A stretch of 64,000 nt of DNA from Siphonodentalium dalli. Its lineage: Eukaryota; Mollusca; Scaphopoda; Gadilida; Siphonodentaliidae. Shown here piece after piece: positions 15,561 through 27,749 of the stretch. Location of the stretch: assembly GCA_032622095.1 (NCBI GenBank), contig CP136063.1:10335814-10399813 (forward strand), written 5' to 3'. The notes under the pieces are model-generated. The model was not told the origin of the DNA, searched no databases, and saw nothing but the letters and a program-made list of their open reading frames with translations. A program made the translations under genes and the position numbers. How positions within the stretch are numbered: position 1 is the stretch's first letter; every line of letters begins with the position of its first letter.

Positions 15561-16680
15561 CGAACATCGCTCGTATCGTGTGATATGTGCGGGGAATCAA
15601 GTATCAATGTAAGTCACTTAACATTACATCGCTCGTATCGTGTGATATGTGAGGGGAATCAAGTATCATTATAAGTCACTTAACCGAACATCGCTCGTAT
15701 CGTGTGATATGTGAGGGAAATCAAGTATCATTATAAGTCACTTAACATTACATCGCTCGTATCCGTGTGATATGTGAGGGAAATCAAGTATCATTATAAG
15801 TCACTTAACATTACATCGCTCGTATCGTGTGATATGTGCGGGAAATCAAGTATCATTATAAGTCACTTAACCTTACATCGCTCGTATCGTGTGATATGTG
15901 CGGGAAATCAAGTATCATTATAAGTCACTTAACATTACATCGCTCGTATCCTTGTGATATGTGAGGGAAATCAAGTATCATTATAAGTCACTTAACCTTA
16001 CATCGCTCGTATCGTGTGATATGTGAGGGAAATCAAGTATCATTATAAGTCACTTAACCTTACATCGCTCGTATCGTGTGATGTGTGAGGGAAATCAAGT
16101 ATCATTATAAGTCACTTAACCGAACATCGCTCGTATCGTGTGATATGTGCGGGGAATCAAGTATCAATGTAAGTCACTTAACATTACATCGCTCGTATCG
16201 TGTGATATGTGAGGGGAATCAAGTATCATTATAAGTCACTTAACCGAACATCGCTCGTATCGTGTGATATGTGAGGGAAATCAAGTATCATTATAAGTCA
16301 CTTAACATTACATCGCTCGTATCCGTGTGATATGTGAGGGAAATCAAGTATCATTATAAGTCACTTAACATTACATCGCTCGTATCGTGTGATATGTGCG
16401 GGAAATCAAGTATCATTATAAGTCACTTAACCTTACATCGCTCGTATCGTGTGATATGTGCGGGAAATCAAGTATCATTATAAGTCACTTAACATTACAT
16501 CGCTCGTATCCTTGTGATATGTGAGGGAAATCAAGTATCATTATAAGTCACTTAACCTTACATCGCTCGTATCGTGTGATATGTGAGGGAAATCAAGTAT
16601 CATTATAAGTCACTTAACCTTACATCGCTCGTATCGTGTGATGTGTGAGGGAAATCAAGTATCATTATAAGTCACTTAAC
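15561..16680 (+). repeat. Two tandem 560-bp satellite blocks (9 monomers each)
   Basis: Landmark monomers 'tgtgcggggaatc' with 'atcaatgtaag' at 15588 and 16148, and the single-base variant 'gtgatgtgtgagg' at 16079 and 16639, repeat with an offset of 560 bp. Nine monomers (7 of 62 bp and 2 of 63 bp) make 560 bp. Outside super-units 1-4, this is the clearest local duplication in block 1. Confidence 0.75.
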
Positions 16681-17071
16681 ATTACATCGCTCGTATCGTG
16701 TGATATGTGCGGGAAATCAAGTATCATTATAAGTCACTTAACCTTACATCGCTCGTATCGTGTGATATGTGCGAAAAAACAAGTATCATTATAAGTAACT
16801 TAACATTACATCGCTCGTATCCATGTGATATGTGAGGGAAATCAAGTATCATTATAAGTCACTTAACATTACATCGCTCGTATCCGTGTGATATGTGAGG
16901 GGAATCAAGTATCATTATAAGTCACTTAACCGAACATCGCTCGTATCCGTGTGATATGTGAGGGGAATCAAGTATCATTATAAGTAACTTAACATTACAT
17001 CGCTCGTATCGTGTGATATGTGCGGGAAATCAAGTATCATTATAAGTCACTTAACCGAACATCGCTCGTAT

Positions 17072-17102
17072 GTGTGACGTCACGGGCGGGTATACGTCAC
17101 AC
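17072..17102. repeat. Inverted repeat opening the 3,958-bp unit
   Basis: gtgtgacgt and acgtcacac form a perfect 9-bp stem around a 13-base loop, exactly at the unit boundary. The same structure starts at 21030 and 24988. Hairpins near one end are known in rolling-circle (Helitron-type) elements, but there is no CTRR motif or Rep/helicase ORF here, so the role is unknown. Confidence 0.8.
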
Positions 17103-18893
17103 CGGAGCTCGTGAATCACGACGTTTCTCATAACGTCTGCGATTCATACTGGCAGGAATTAGCCCCGGGTAGGCTGTGCACTTTAGGCTCCTTCGCGGAT
17201 AGAGGATATGTGTTCTTAAATCATTCACATGTACTGACGAACGGGAAAACTACATGGAGGTTAATACATGTGTTTATTTTCTGATTACAGGTAAACTAAT
17301 GTTAATTTATACTACGTTTTGTTTTGGTGGGGTTTTTACCGTACAAAACACGGTTTTACTTTGCGCAAATTTGTGGTTAGACCACCCATAAACTATCAAC
17401 ACAGTTTATAAATATATTATGTGTTCGGACAATAATACCGTCGCGATTTTACAGTGCACTGTTACCATCGCGCGTGATAAAATACCTTTGGCAGTTCATA
17501 CTAGTTCGATATTGAAGGAATCAGCAGGCAATTTTCTGGCTTTCAGCGTACAGGCCAAGGACTTGGTCTGTACGGGAGAACTGGTCTGTCCATAAGGTCG
17601 TGCACTTAACTCCCGAAACCATATATGAAATAACAGATTGCTTTATATCTGTTATAGACCAGAGGCGTACCTGATGAGCTGCTGTGGCCAAACATTTTTT
17701 TATAGGACCAACTTTCGGTACAAAAATATGATTTCGGAACGGACTTAGTAAACATTTTCCGAACAATTGATTCCTTCTGTGTTATCAAGCTAGTACGATA
17801 AGTCAAAAAATAAACACTAAAAAAATAAACACTCAAATACAGTAAATATGACATGTTTACATAGTTCCACATGTCAACACCACTTTAGAAACAGGACCCG
17901 TTAACCAACAAACCATTTAACGTATGGATGTTGATTGTATACATGTATGTGGGATGGCCCACGCTTTTGTCTGCTATCACGATAACAAATTGTATGCATT
18001 AGAACTTTGAACACAATTCCAACCGATGTACCATATATATACGTAACTGTTATATACTCTAAGTAAACAGCGTTCACCATGTCATATGTATAGGTTTGTA
18101 ATTGAATTACTTACTAACAACAGCCCTATTTATCAATTATCATGACAAGTGTAAGAACTAAGATGGGCATGTTGTCGTGTGATGTGTGGATGCTTGCTGC
18201 ATGTTTGGCCTTTGACCCGGGGCTGCTGTGTTGCATGAGGATTTGTTTATTTATTATTTATTTTAATACGGACTTATGGTTGCCGATGATCAAACAACGG
18301 GACCTCACTTGATCAAGTAAACGAAATTACCTGTCACGATAGTGTGGATAATTCGATAATTTAACATTTTCAGTGTTGGTATCTTTTAATAAGTAAATAA
18401 ATATTATGGTTTACATATTTATACAAAGACGGGGGCTCCGGACCCCAGAGTGTCAAGCATATAAACACGTGCGTGTGCATGTATTTGGATAGCGTTGGTT
18501 GTTATAAATATTGCGGACTCCAACGGTCCAGCTCCAGCCGCGCATACAATCAACTCCTTGACACATAAAAGTCGCTAATACATATTTAATATAATGTCGG
18601 ATAACGTTTTGTGGCCGACATTCCGTGTCTGCCGTTTGTTCAGTCCGCCCGTCCGTCCGTGTTCGTCTGTTTTCCGCAAAAGATTTTTATGTCTCACCTG
18701 GATGCCATAATTTGTGTATACCGATATTTAATATGTAAATTCGCATATATGATAGCGCGGAAATATTTAAAATGTAGGAATTTATACGCGCGATGCGATC
18801 TCGTTGGATTCAGATACCACCCGATAACAACAAGGGCATAGTTATAAACTAGACTTTTCCATCACTTATTAACTATAAATTCTATAAACTAGT

Positions 18894-18964
18894 CTACCTG
18901 TTACTACTTTGAGGAACTTTACTACCTGTTACTACTTTGAGGAACTTTACTACCTGTTATTATT
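18894..18964 (+). repeat. 28-bp short tandem, about 2.5 copies
   Basis: 'ctacctgtta' starts at 18894, 18922 and 18950. Two units are identical and the third decays after the first ten or so bases. It repeats in the other copies of the 3,958-bp unit at +3,958 and +7,916. Confidence 0.9.
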
Positions 18965-19242
18965 TTTAACAAGCACACTGCCTATATGGCATTATTATAA
19001 TATGTATAGACTTTAACACATTTATTAATATAATATACAAACAATTTATTATCTTATGTTAGTATCACATCCTAGTGTTGAGTTTCGGGGTTGCTTTGGA
19101 CTATATACAACCCCACTACATATATGTTATTTGATATTATATAAATATATATATAATTACATTACTTGGTGGCTGACAAAACTTTGTGTCATAGATACAC
19201 CACAAACTGATTTATGTTGGGTACCAGATAATAATTTAAGGT

Positions 19243-19540
19243 TTATGGCCATGTGCCTTGCTGGTTGAAGCACCGGGGCCGCCTCCGTAGTAATATTGGA
19301 TACCGGGGTCCCCTCCATAATATTGTATACGACTTACTAATTATATCACCCGGGTCCTTCCATGAGAATACCATGCACCTTACCGGTTGAGGCACCGGGA
19401 TCCAACCCGTAAGAGGGTCATACACGTTGATGACTGGGACATCGGGGTTTCCGCGTGGGAGTTCGTGCGCCTTGCTGACTGGGTCATCGAGGTCCCCTCC
19501 ATTTAGTACCATGTGCCTTACTTACTGAGTCACCGGGACG
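19243..19540 (+). repeat. Degenerate tandem repeat with GTCACCGGG and CCATGTGCCTT words
   Basis: Blocks built from 'ccatgtgccttgctg', 'gtcaccggg' and 'ggtcccctccat' recur four or five times with irregular spacing and many substitutions. On the minus strand this gives a repeating residue pattern (DPVSKAH, RGGPRYP), which produces two open frames of 89 and 105 residues. I see no reason to treat these as genes; repeat structure alone explains the open frames. Confidence 0.6.
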
Positions 19541-20230
19541 GGAACTTAAAATATTGCCAAGCATAGTGTGTGTAGAGGAGACATTGCAACATAGCCTGTG
19601 TGTTTTGTGTCCAGCAGTATTGCGTGAACGATTCTTTTGACAAATATGTTTTAAGCCGTTTTTTGCTCTTATCCTCATTTGACTTTTCCAAAAGGCCTCT
19701 GGTCTACCTGCCGGCATCTCACTTTGACTTGTTTTTGTCATTCTGGTGTGCCAGGTTTGGTGTTCACTACGTCTCGGACAACGTGTTACCTGGTCAGACA
19801 CCCACTTAGCAAATATTGCTTACACATAAAAACATATACTACGGTCGCAGGGGGCGTTGATCCGGCGAGTGGCAAACATCCTGGCGTTAGACAATTTGAC
19901 GACTTTAGTTACGTAAGCATCTTTTGTGTTTTGTTTTATTACAACCTGATTTATTCTACAGACTATATTTAGTTCATATTATATTATTATTTGCTTTTAA
20001 CAATATTGTGTCACACTTCGCGAAAATGCGTTTGTGCTTTGCTGATGGGTGTGTAATACATGGTCTCTGTATACACTTGCATGACAATATTATTATTAAT
20101 AAATCACTTGTATAACGCTCTGTAATAGTCAATAATAGTAATGAGAATGATTGGTAACCGGTAAGATTCATCCAATTAAATCACTTGGTACAGGACTCAT
20201 GCATACAATGGAGTACCACCCCCTTTTCAC

Positions 20231-20953
20231 AACCTTAACCACGACAGTGAAGTCGCTATGCATAATATTTACACATGGTGCCTTCACGATATTATCTATA
20301 AACACAACTCCCCCTTATGATTCCCATACCACCACGTGAACGCGCCCTGTTGTTATAATCATTAATTTCGCAGTGGACACAGAAAACCTGGTACCCATTT
20401 ACTATAATCATACAAATTTAAGAACACTCCTTAATTGTGCGGTGCCAATCACGCACATCTCAAGGAACAACGCTCTTTAAATGAGCTACACTAACCTAAG
20501 GGAATGGCCAAAAGTCGGAATCATTTCACTAAAATTAATCTTGGAATTATTATATAATATACACATCCCAACAGTACAAGTGATCGAAAACTTAATCACG
20601 ACAGTACAGTCGTGATGCATAACATTTACACCAAATATGTTTTCAAGATATTATTTATAAATGGAACTTCCCGCTTATGATTTCCATACCATCACGTGAA
20701 CGCGCCTCGTTGGTGTAATAATTAATTTCGCGATGTACATAGCCATTTTGGTACCCAATTACGATATATTTTTTACAAATTTATAGACACTCCTCAATGG
20801 GTTGGTTCAATCATGCACATGCTCAAGTAAGAACGCTCTTTAACAGAGCTTAAACTAACCTAAGGGAATGGCCGCAACTCGAAATCATAATTCACCCAAA
20901 TTATTCTTGGAATACTTATATAATATCCACATCCCAACTGTACAGTTGATTAT
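20231..20953 (+). repeat. Diverged direct duplication, about 360 bp, inside the 3,958-bp unit
   Basis: 20231-20585 and 20589-20953 share ordered words: 'acgacagt', 'cataccaccacgtgaacgcg' / 'cataccatcacgtgaacgcg', 'taatttcgc', 'ggtaccca', 'aacgctcttta', 'ctaacctaagggaatggcc', and 'cacatcccaac'. Spacing drifts from about 358 to 366 bp. The two halves are clearly older than the amplification of the 3,958-bp unit, because they are far more diverged from each other than the tandem copies are. Repeated in copy 2 at +3,958; absent from truncated copy 3. Confidence 0.85.
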
Positions 20954-21029
20954 ATAATACGAATTTATTTTGTTATGGGCGACACACGTTCAATATGTAT
21001 CCCTTTAAGTTGTCTTACACGCACCTGAC

Positions 21030-24000
21030 GTGTGACGTCACGGGCGGGTATACGTCACACCGGAGCTCGTGAATCATGACGTTTCTCATAACGTCTGCGC
21101 TTCATACTGGCAGGAATTAGGCCCGGGTAGGCTGTGCACTTTAGGCTCCTTCGCGGATAGAGGATATGTGTTCTTAAATCATTCACATGTACTGACGAAC
21201 GGGAAAACTACATGGAGGTTAATACATGTGTTTATTTTCTGATTACAGGTAAACTAATGTTAATTTATACTACGTTTTGTTTTGGTGGGGTTTTTACCGT
21301 ACAAAACACGGTTTTACTTTGCGCAAATTTGTGGTTAGACCACCCATAAACTATCAACACAGTTTATAAATATATTATGTGTTCGGACAATAATACCGTC
21401 GCGATTTTACAGTGCACTGTTACCATCGCGCGTGATAAAATACCTTTGGCAGTTCATACTAGTTCGATATTGAAGGAATCAGCAGGCAATTTTCTGGCTT
21501 TCAGCGTACAGGCCAAGGACTTGGTCTGTACGGGAGAACTGGTCTGTCCATAAGGTCGTGCACTTAACTCCCGAAACCATATATGAAATAACAGATTGCT
21601 TTATATCTGTTATAGACCAGAGGTGTACCTGATGAGCTGCTGTGGCCAAACATTTTTTTATAGGACCAACTTTCGGTACAAAAATATGATTTCGGAACGG
21701 ACTTAGTAAACATTTTCCAAACAATTGATTCCTTCTGTGTTATCAAGCTAGTACGATAAGTCAAAAAATAAACACTAAAAAAATAAACACTCAAATACAG
21801 TAAATATGACATGTTTACATAGTTCCACATGTCAACACCACTTTAGAAACAGGACCCGTTAACCAACAAACCATTTAACGTATGGATGTTGATTGTATAC
21901 ATGTATGTGGGATGGCCCACGCTTTTGTCTGCTATCACGATAACAAATTGTATGCATTAGAACTTTGAACACAATTCCAACCGATGTACCATATATATAC
22001 GTAACTGTTATATACTCTAAGTAAACAGCGTTCACCATGTCATATGTATAGGTTTGTAATTGAATTACTTACTAACAACAGCCCTATTTATCAATTATCA
22101 TGACAAGTGTAAGAACTAAGATGGGCATGTTGTCGTGTGATGTGTGGATGCTTGCTGCATGTTTGGCCTTTGACCCGGGGCTGCTGTGTTGCATGAGGAT
22201 TTGTTTATTTATTATTTATTTTAATACGGACTTATGGTTGCCGATGATCAAACAACGGGACCTCACTTGATCAAGTAAACGAAATTACCTGTCACGATAG
22301 TGTGGATAATTCGATAATTTAACATTTTCAGTGTTGGTATCTTTTAATAAGTATATAAATATTATGGTTTACATATTTATACAAAGACGGGGGCTCCGGA
22401 CCCCAGAGTGTCAAGCATATAAACACGTGCGTGTGCATGTATTTGGATAGCGTTGGTTGTTATAAATATTGCGGACTCCAACGGTCCAGCTCCAGCCGCG
22501 CATACAATCAACTCCTTGACACATAAAAGTCGCTAATACATATTTAATATAATGTCGGATAACGTTTTGTGGCCGACATTCCGTGTCTGCCGTTTGTTCA
22601 GTCCGCCCGTCCGTCCGTGTTCGTCTGTTTTCCGCAAAAGATTTTTATGTCTCACCTGGATGCCATAATTTGTGTATACCGATATTTAATATGTAAATTC
22701 GCATATATGATAGCGCGGAAATATTTAAAATGTAGGAATTTATACGCGCGATGCGATCTCGTTGGATTCAGATACCACCCGATAACAACAAGGGCATAGT
22801 TATAAACTAGACTTTTCCATCACTTATTAACTATAAATTCTATAAACTAGTCTACCTGTTACTACTTTGAGGAACTTTACTACCTGTTACTACTTTGAGG
22901 AACTTTACTACCTGTTATTATTTTTAACAAGCACACTGCCTATATGGCATTATTATAATATGTATAGACTTTAACACATTTATTAATATAATATACAAAC
23001 AATTTATTATCTTATGTTAGTATCACATCCTAGTGTTGAGTTTCGGGGTTGCTTTGGACTATATACAACCCCACTACATATATGTTATTTGATATTATAT
23101 AAATATATATATAATTACATTACTTGTTGGCTGACAAAACTTTGTGTCATAGATACACCACAAACTGATTTATGTTGGGTACCAGATAAGAATTTAAGGT
23201 TTATGGCCATGTGCCTTGCTGGTTGAAGCACCGGGGCCGCCTCCGTAGTAATATTGGATACCGGGGTCCCCTCCATAATATTGTATACGACTTACTAATT
23301 ATATCACCCGGGTCCTTCCATGAGAATACCATGCACCTTACCGGTTGAGGCACCGGGATCCAACCCGTAAGAGGGTCATACACGTTGATGACTGGGACAT
23401 CGGGGTTTCCGCGTGGGAGTTCGTGCGCCTTGCTGACTGGGTCATCGAGGTCCCCTCCATTTAGTACCATGTGCCTTACTTACTGAGTCACCGGGACGGG
23501 AACTTAAAATATTGCCAAGCATAGTGTGTGTAGAGGAGACATTGCAACATAGCCTGTGTGTTTTGTGTCCAGCAGTATTGCGTGAACGATTCTTTTGACA
23601 AATATGTTTTAAGCCGTTTTTTGCTCTTATCCTCATTTGACTTTTCCAAAAGGCCTCTGGTCTACCTGCCGGCATCTCACTTTGACTTGTTTTTGTCATT
23701 CTGGTGTGCCAGGTTTGGTGTTCACTACGTCTCGGACAACGTGTTACCTGGTCAGACACCCACTTAGCAAATATTGCTTACACATAAAAACATATACTAC
23801 GGTCGCAGGGGGCGTTGATCCGGCGAGTGGCCAACATCCTGGCGTTAGACAATTTGACGACTTTAGTTACGTAAGCATCTTTTGTGTTTTGTTTTATTAC
23901 AACCTGATTTATTCTACAGACTATATTTAGTTCATATTATATTATTATTTGCTTTTAACAATATTGTGTCACACTTCGCGAAAATGCGTTTGTGCTTTGC

Positions 24001-24987
24001 TGATGGGTGTGTAATACATGGTCTCTGTATACACTTGCATGACAATATTATTATTAATAAATCACTTGTATAACGCTCTGTAATAGTCAATAATAGTAAT
24101 GAGAATGATTGGTAACCGGTAAGATTCATCCAATTAAATCACTTGGTACAGGACTCATGCATACAATGGAGTACCACCCCCTTTTCACAACCTTAACCAC
24201 GACAGTGAAGTCGCTATGCATAATATTTACACATGGTGCCTTCACGATATTATCTATAAACACAACTCCCCCTTATGATTCCCATACCACCACGTGAACG
24301 CGCCCTGTTGTTATAATCATTAATTTCGCAGTGGACACAGAAAACCTGGTACCCATTTACTATAATCATACAAATTTAAGAACACTCCTTAATTGTGCGG
24401 TGCCAATCACGCACATCTCAAGGAACAACGCTCTTTAAATGAGCTACACTAACCTAAGGGAATGGCCAAAAGTCGGAATCATTTCACTAAAATTAATCTT
24501 GGAATTATTATATAATATACACATCCCAACAGTACAAGTGATCGAAAACTTAATCACGACAGTACAGTCGTGATGCATAACATTTACACCAAATATGTTT
24601 TCAAGATATTATTTATAAATGGAACTTCCCGCTTATGATTTCCATACCATCACGTGAACGCGCCTCGTTGGTGTAATAATTAATTTCGCGATGTACATAG
24701 CCATTTTGGTACCCAATTACGATATATTTTTTACAAATTTATAGACACTCCTCAATGGGTTGGTTCAATCATGCACATGCTCAAGTAAGAACGCTCTTTA
24801 ACAGAGCTTAAACTAACCTAAGGGAATGGCCGCAACTCGAAATCATAATTCACCCAAATTATTCTTGGAATACTTATATAATATCCACATCCCAACTGTA
24901 CAGTTGATTATATAATACGAATTTATTTTGTTATGGGCGACACACGTTCAATATGTATCCCTTTAAGTTGTCTTACACGCACCTGAC
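21030..24987 (+). repeat. 3,958-bp tandem unit, copy 2
   Basis: Complete second copy at exactly 3,958 bp from copy 1, with no net length change. Identity is well above 99 percent by eye. The boundary is placed at the repeat of the opening 'gtgtgacgtcac', which follows '...tacacgcacctgac' directly, giving a clean head-to-tail joint. Confidence 0.92.
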
Positions 24988-27749
24988 GTGTGACGTCACG
25001 GGCGGGTATACGTCACACCGGAGCTCGTGAATCATGACGTTTCTCATAACGTCTGCGCTTCATACTGGCAGGAATAAGGCCCGGGTAGGCTGTGCACTTT
25101 AGGCTCCTTCGCGGATAGAGGATATGTGTTCTTAAATCATTCACATGTACTGACGAACGGGAAAACTACATGGAGGTTAATACATGTGTTTATTTTCTGA
25201 TTACAGGTAAACTAATGTTAATTTATACTACGTTTTGTTTTGGTGGGGTTTTTACCGTACAAAACACGGTTTTACTTTGCGCAAATTTGTGGTTAGACCA
25301 CCCATAAACTATCAACACAGTTTATAAATATATTATGTGTTCGGACAATAATACCGTCGCGATTTTACAGTGCACTGTTACCATCGCGCGTGATAAAATA
25401 CCTTTGGCAGTTCATACTAGTTCGATATTGAAGGAATCATCAGGCAATTTTCTGGCTTTCAGCGTACAGGCCAAGGACTTGGTCTGTACGGGAGAACTGG
25501 TCTGTCCATAAGGTCGTGCACTTAACTCCCGAAACCATATATGAAATAACAGATTGCTTTATATCTGTTATAGACCAGAGGTGTACCTGATGAGCTGCTG
25601 TGGCCAAACATTTTTTTATAGGACCAACTTTCGGTACAAAAATATGATTTCGGAACGGACTTAGTAAACATTTTCCAAACAATTGATTCCTTCTGTGTTA
25701 TCAAGCTAGTACGATAAGTCAAAAAATAAACACTAAAAAAATAAACACTCAAATACAGTAAATATGACATGTTTACATAGTTCCACATGTCAACACCACT
25801 TTAGAAACAGGACCCGTTAACCAACAAACCATTTAACGTATGGATGTTGATTGTATACATGTATGTGGGATGGCCCACGCTTTTGTCTGCTATCACGATA
25901 ACAAATTGTATGCATTAGAACTTTGAACACAATTCCAACCGATGTACCATATATATACGTAACTGTTATATACTCTAAGTAAACAGCGTTCACCATGTCA
26001 TATGTATAGGTTTGTAATTGAATTACTTACTAACAACAGCCCTATTTATCAATTATCATGACAAGTGTAAGAACTAAGATGGGCATGTTGTCGTGTGATG
26101 TGTGGATGCTTGCTGCATGTTTGGCCTTTGACCCGGGGCTGCTGTGTTGCATGAGGATTTGTTTATTTATTATTTATTTTAATACGGACTTATGGTTGCC
26201 GATGATCAAACAACGGGACCTCACTTGATCAAGTAAACGAAATTACCTGTCACGATAGTGTGGATAATTCGATAATTTAACATTTTCAGTGTTGGTATCT
26301 TTTAATAAGTATATAAATATTATGGTTTACATATTTATACAAAGACGGGGGCTCCGGACCCCAGAGTGTCAAGCATATAAACACGTGCGTGTGCATGTAT
26401 TTGGATAGCGTTGGTTGTTATAAATATTGCGGACTCCAACGGTCCAGCTCCAGCCGCGCATACAATCAACTCCTTGACACATAAAAGTCGCTAATACATA
26501 TTTAATATAATGTCGGATAACGTTTTGTGGCCGACATTCCGTGTCTGCCGTTTGTTCAGTCCGCCCGTCCGTCCGTGTTCGTCTGTTTTCCGCAAAAGAT
26601 TTTTATGTCTCACCTGGATGCCATAATTTGTGTATACCGATATTTAATATGTAAATTCGCATATATGATAGCGCGGAAATATTTAAAATGTAGGAATTTA
26701 TACGCGCGATGCGATCTCGTTGGATTCAGATACCACCCGATAACAACAAGGGCATAGTTATAAACTAGACTTTTCCATCACTTATTAACTATAAATTCTA
26801 TAAACTAGTCTACCTGTTACTACTTTGAGGAACTTTACTACCTGTTACTACTTTGAGGAACTTTACTACCTGTTATTATTTTTAACAAGCACACTGCCTA
26901 TATGGCATTATTATAATATGTATAGACTTTAACACATTTATTAATATAATATACAAACAATTTATTATCTTATGTTAGTATCACATCCTAGTGTTGAGTT
27001 TCGGGGTTGCTTTGGACTATATACAACCCCACTACATATATGTTATTTGATATTATATAAATATATATATAATTACATTACTTGGTGGCTGACAAAACTT
27101 TGTGTCATAGATACACCACAAACTGATTTATGTTGGGTACCAGATAAGAATTTAAGGTTTATGGCCATGTGCCTTGCTGGTTGAAGCACCGGGGCCGCCT
27201 CCGTAGTAATATTGGATACCGGGGTCCCCTCCATAATATTGTATACGACTTACTAATTATATCACCCGGGTCCTTCCATGAGAATACCATGCACCTTACC
27301 GGTTGAGGCACCGGGATCCAACCCGTAAGAGGGTCATACACGTTGATGACTGGGACATCGGGGTTTCCGCGTGGGAGTTCGTGCGCCTTGCTGACTGGGT
27401 CATCGAGGTCCCCTCCATTTAGTACCATGTGCCTTACTTACTGAGTCACCGGGACGGGAACTTAAAATATTGCCAAGCATAGTGTGTGTAGAGGAGACAT
27501 TGCAACATAGCCTGTGTGTTTTGTGTCCAGCAGTATTGCGTGAACGATTCTTTTGACAAATATGTTTTAAGCCGTTTTTTGCTCTTATCCTCATTTGACT
27601 TTTCCAAAAGGCCTCTGGTCTACCTGCCGGCATCTCACTTTGACTTGTTTTTGTCATTCTGGTGTGCCAGGTTTGGTGTTCACTACGTCTCGGACAACGT
27701 GTTACCTGGTCAGACACCCACTTAGCAAATATTGCTTACACATAAAAAC
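24988..27749 (+). repeat. 3,958-bp tandem unit, copy 3, truncated
   Basis: The third copy matches the first 2,762 bases of the unit and stops inside it, at 'acacataaaaac', where satellite sequence resumes as 'cttacatcgctcg'. The joint shows only one or two bases of shared sequence. The missing 1,196 bp includes the whole 360-bp internal duplication. It shares diagnostic bases with copy 2 against copy 1 (catgacg, gcgcttc, 'ttccaaacaattg'). Confidence 0.92.

Larger units (their letters stand above)
1..17071 (+). repeat. 62/63-bp satellite, block 1, derived from a C2H2 zinc finger
   Basis: About 270 head-to-tail monomers, all in one orientation; the array is already running at base 1 and so extends beyond the window. 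Monomers vary at a few fixed sites: cgtatcG versus cgtatccN (this makes the 62 or 63 bp length), tgtgCGGG/CAGG/AGGGG/AGGG/GAGG, atcattataag versus atcaatgtaag, agtCac/agtAac/agtTac, and ccTTacat/ccGAacat/caTTacat. In the + strand frame a 63-bp monomer reads CDMCGKSSIIISHLT, one variable residue, then HRSYP, that is C-x2-C-x12-H as in a C2H2 finger, without x3-H and the linker. The ccgaacat variant encodes T-E-H, close to T-K-H in the nearby gene. TGA replaces the second Cys codon in many monomers and 62-bp monomers shift the frame, so no ORF exceeds about 105 residues. I infer non-coding satellite DNA of zinc-finger origin. Confidence 0.93.
17072..21029 (+). repeat. 3,958-bp tandem unit, copy 1
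   Basis: First copy of a long unit unrelated to the satellite. It opens abruptly at 17072, after a satellite monomer broken at 'cgctcgtat', with a 9-bp-stem inverted repeat. It carries a 28-bp short tandem, degenerate GTCACCGGG-type repeats and a diverged internal 360-bp duplication (listed separately). Open frames are at most 105 residues, overlap each other on both strands and match nothing I recognise. No transposase or reverse transcriptase is visible. Copy 1 differs from copies 2 and 3 at a handful of sites (for example cacgacg versus catgacg near 17117, and gcgattc versus gcgcttc near 17139). Confidence 0.9.

Noticed and set aside
1-17071. CRISPR-like array (regular short units)
   Set aside because: There are no unique spacers: the whole monomer is repeated, units are contiguous and the context is eukaryotic.
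17072-17102. Helitron 3' end
   Set aside because: A hairpin is present but no CTRR terminus, no TC start at the other end and no Rep/helicase coding sequence were found.
17521-17872. Overlapping minus-strand open frames of 81 and 88 residues in the 3,958-bp unit, seen three times
   Set aside because: The threefold presence only reflects the tandem copies. They overlap in different frames, have no domain, and one start is changed between copies.
19484-19801. 105-residue minus-strand frame in the 3,958-bp unit
   Set aside because: Its C-terminal part is the degenerate tandem repeat, its N-terminal part has no recognisable motif, and another frame is open on the opposite strand over the same bases.
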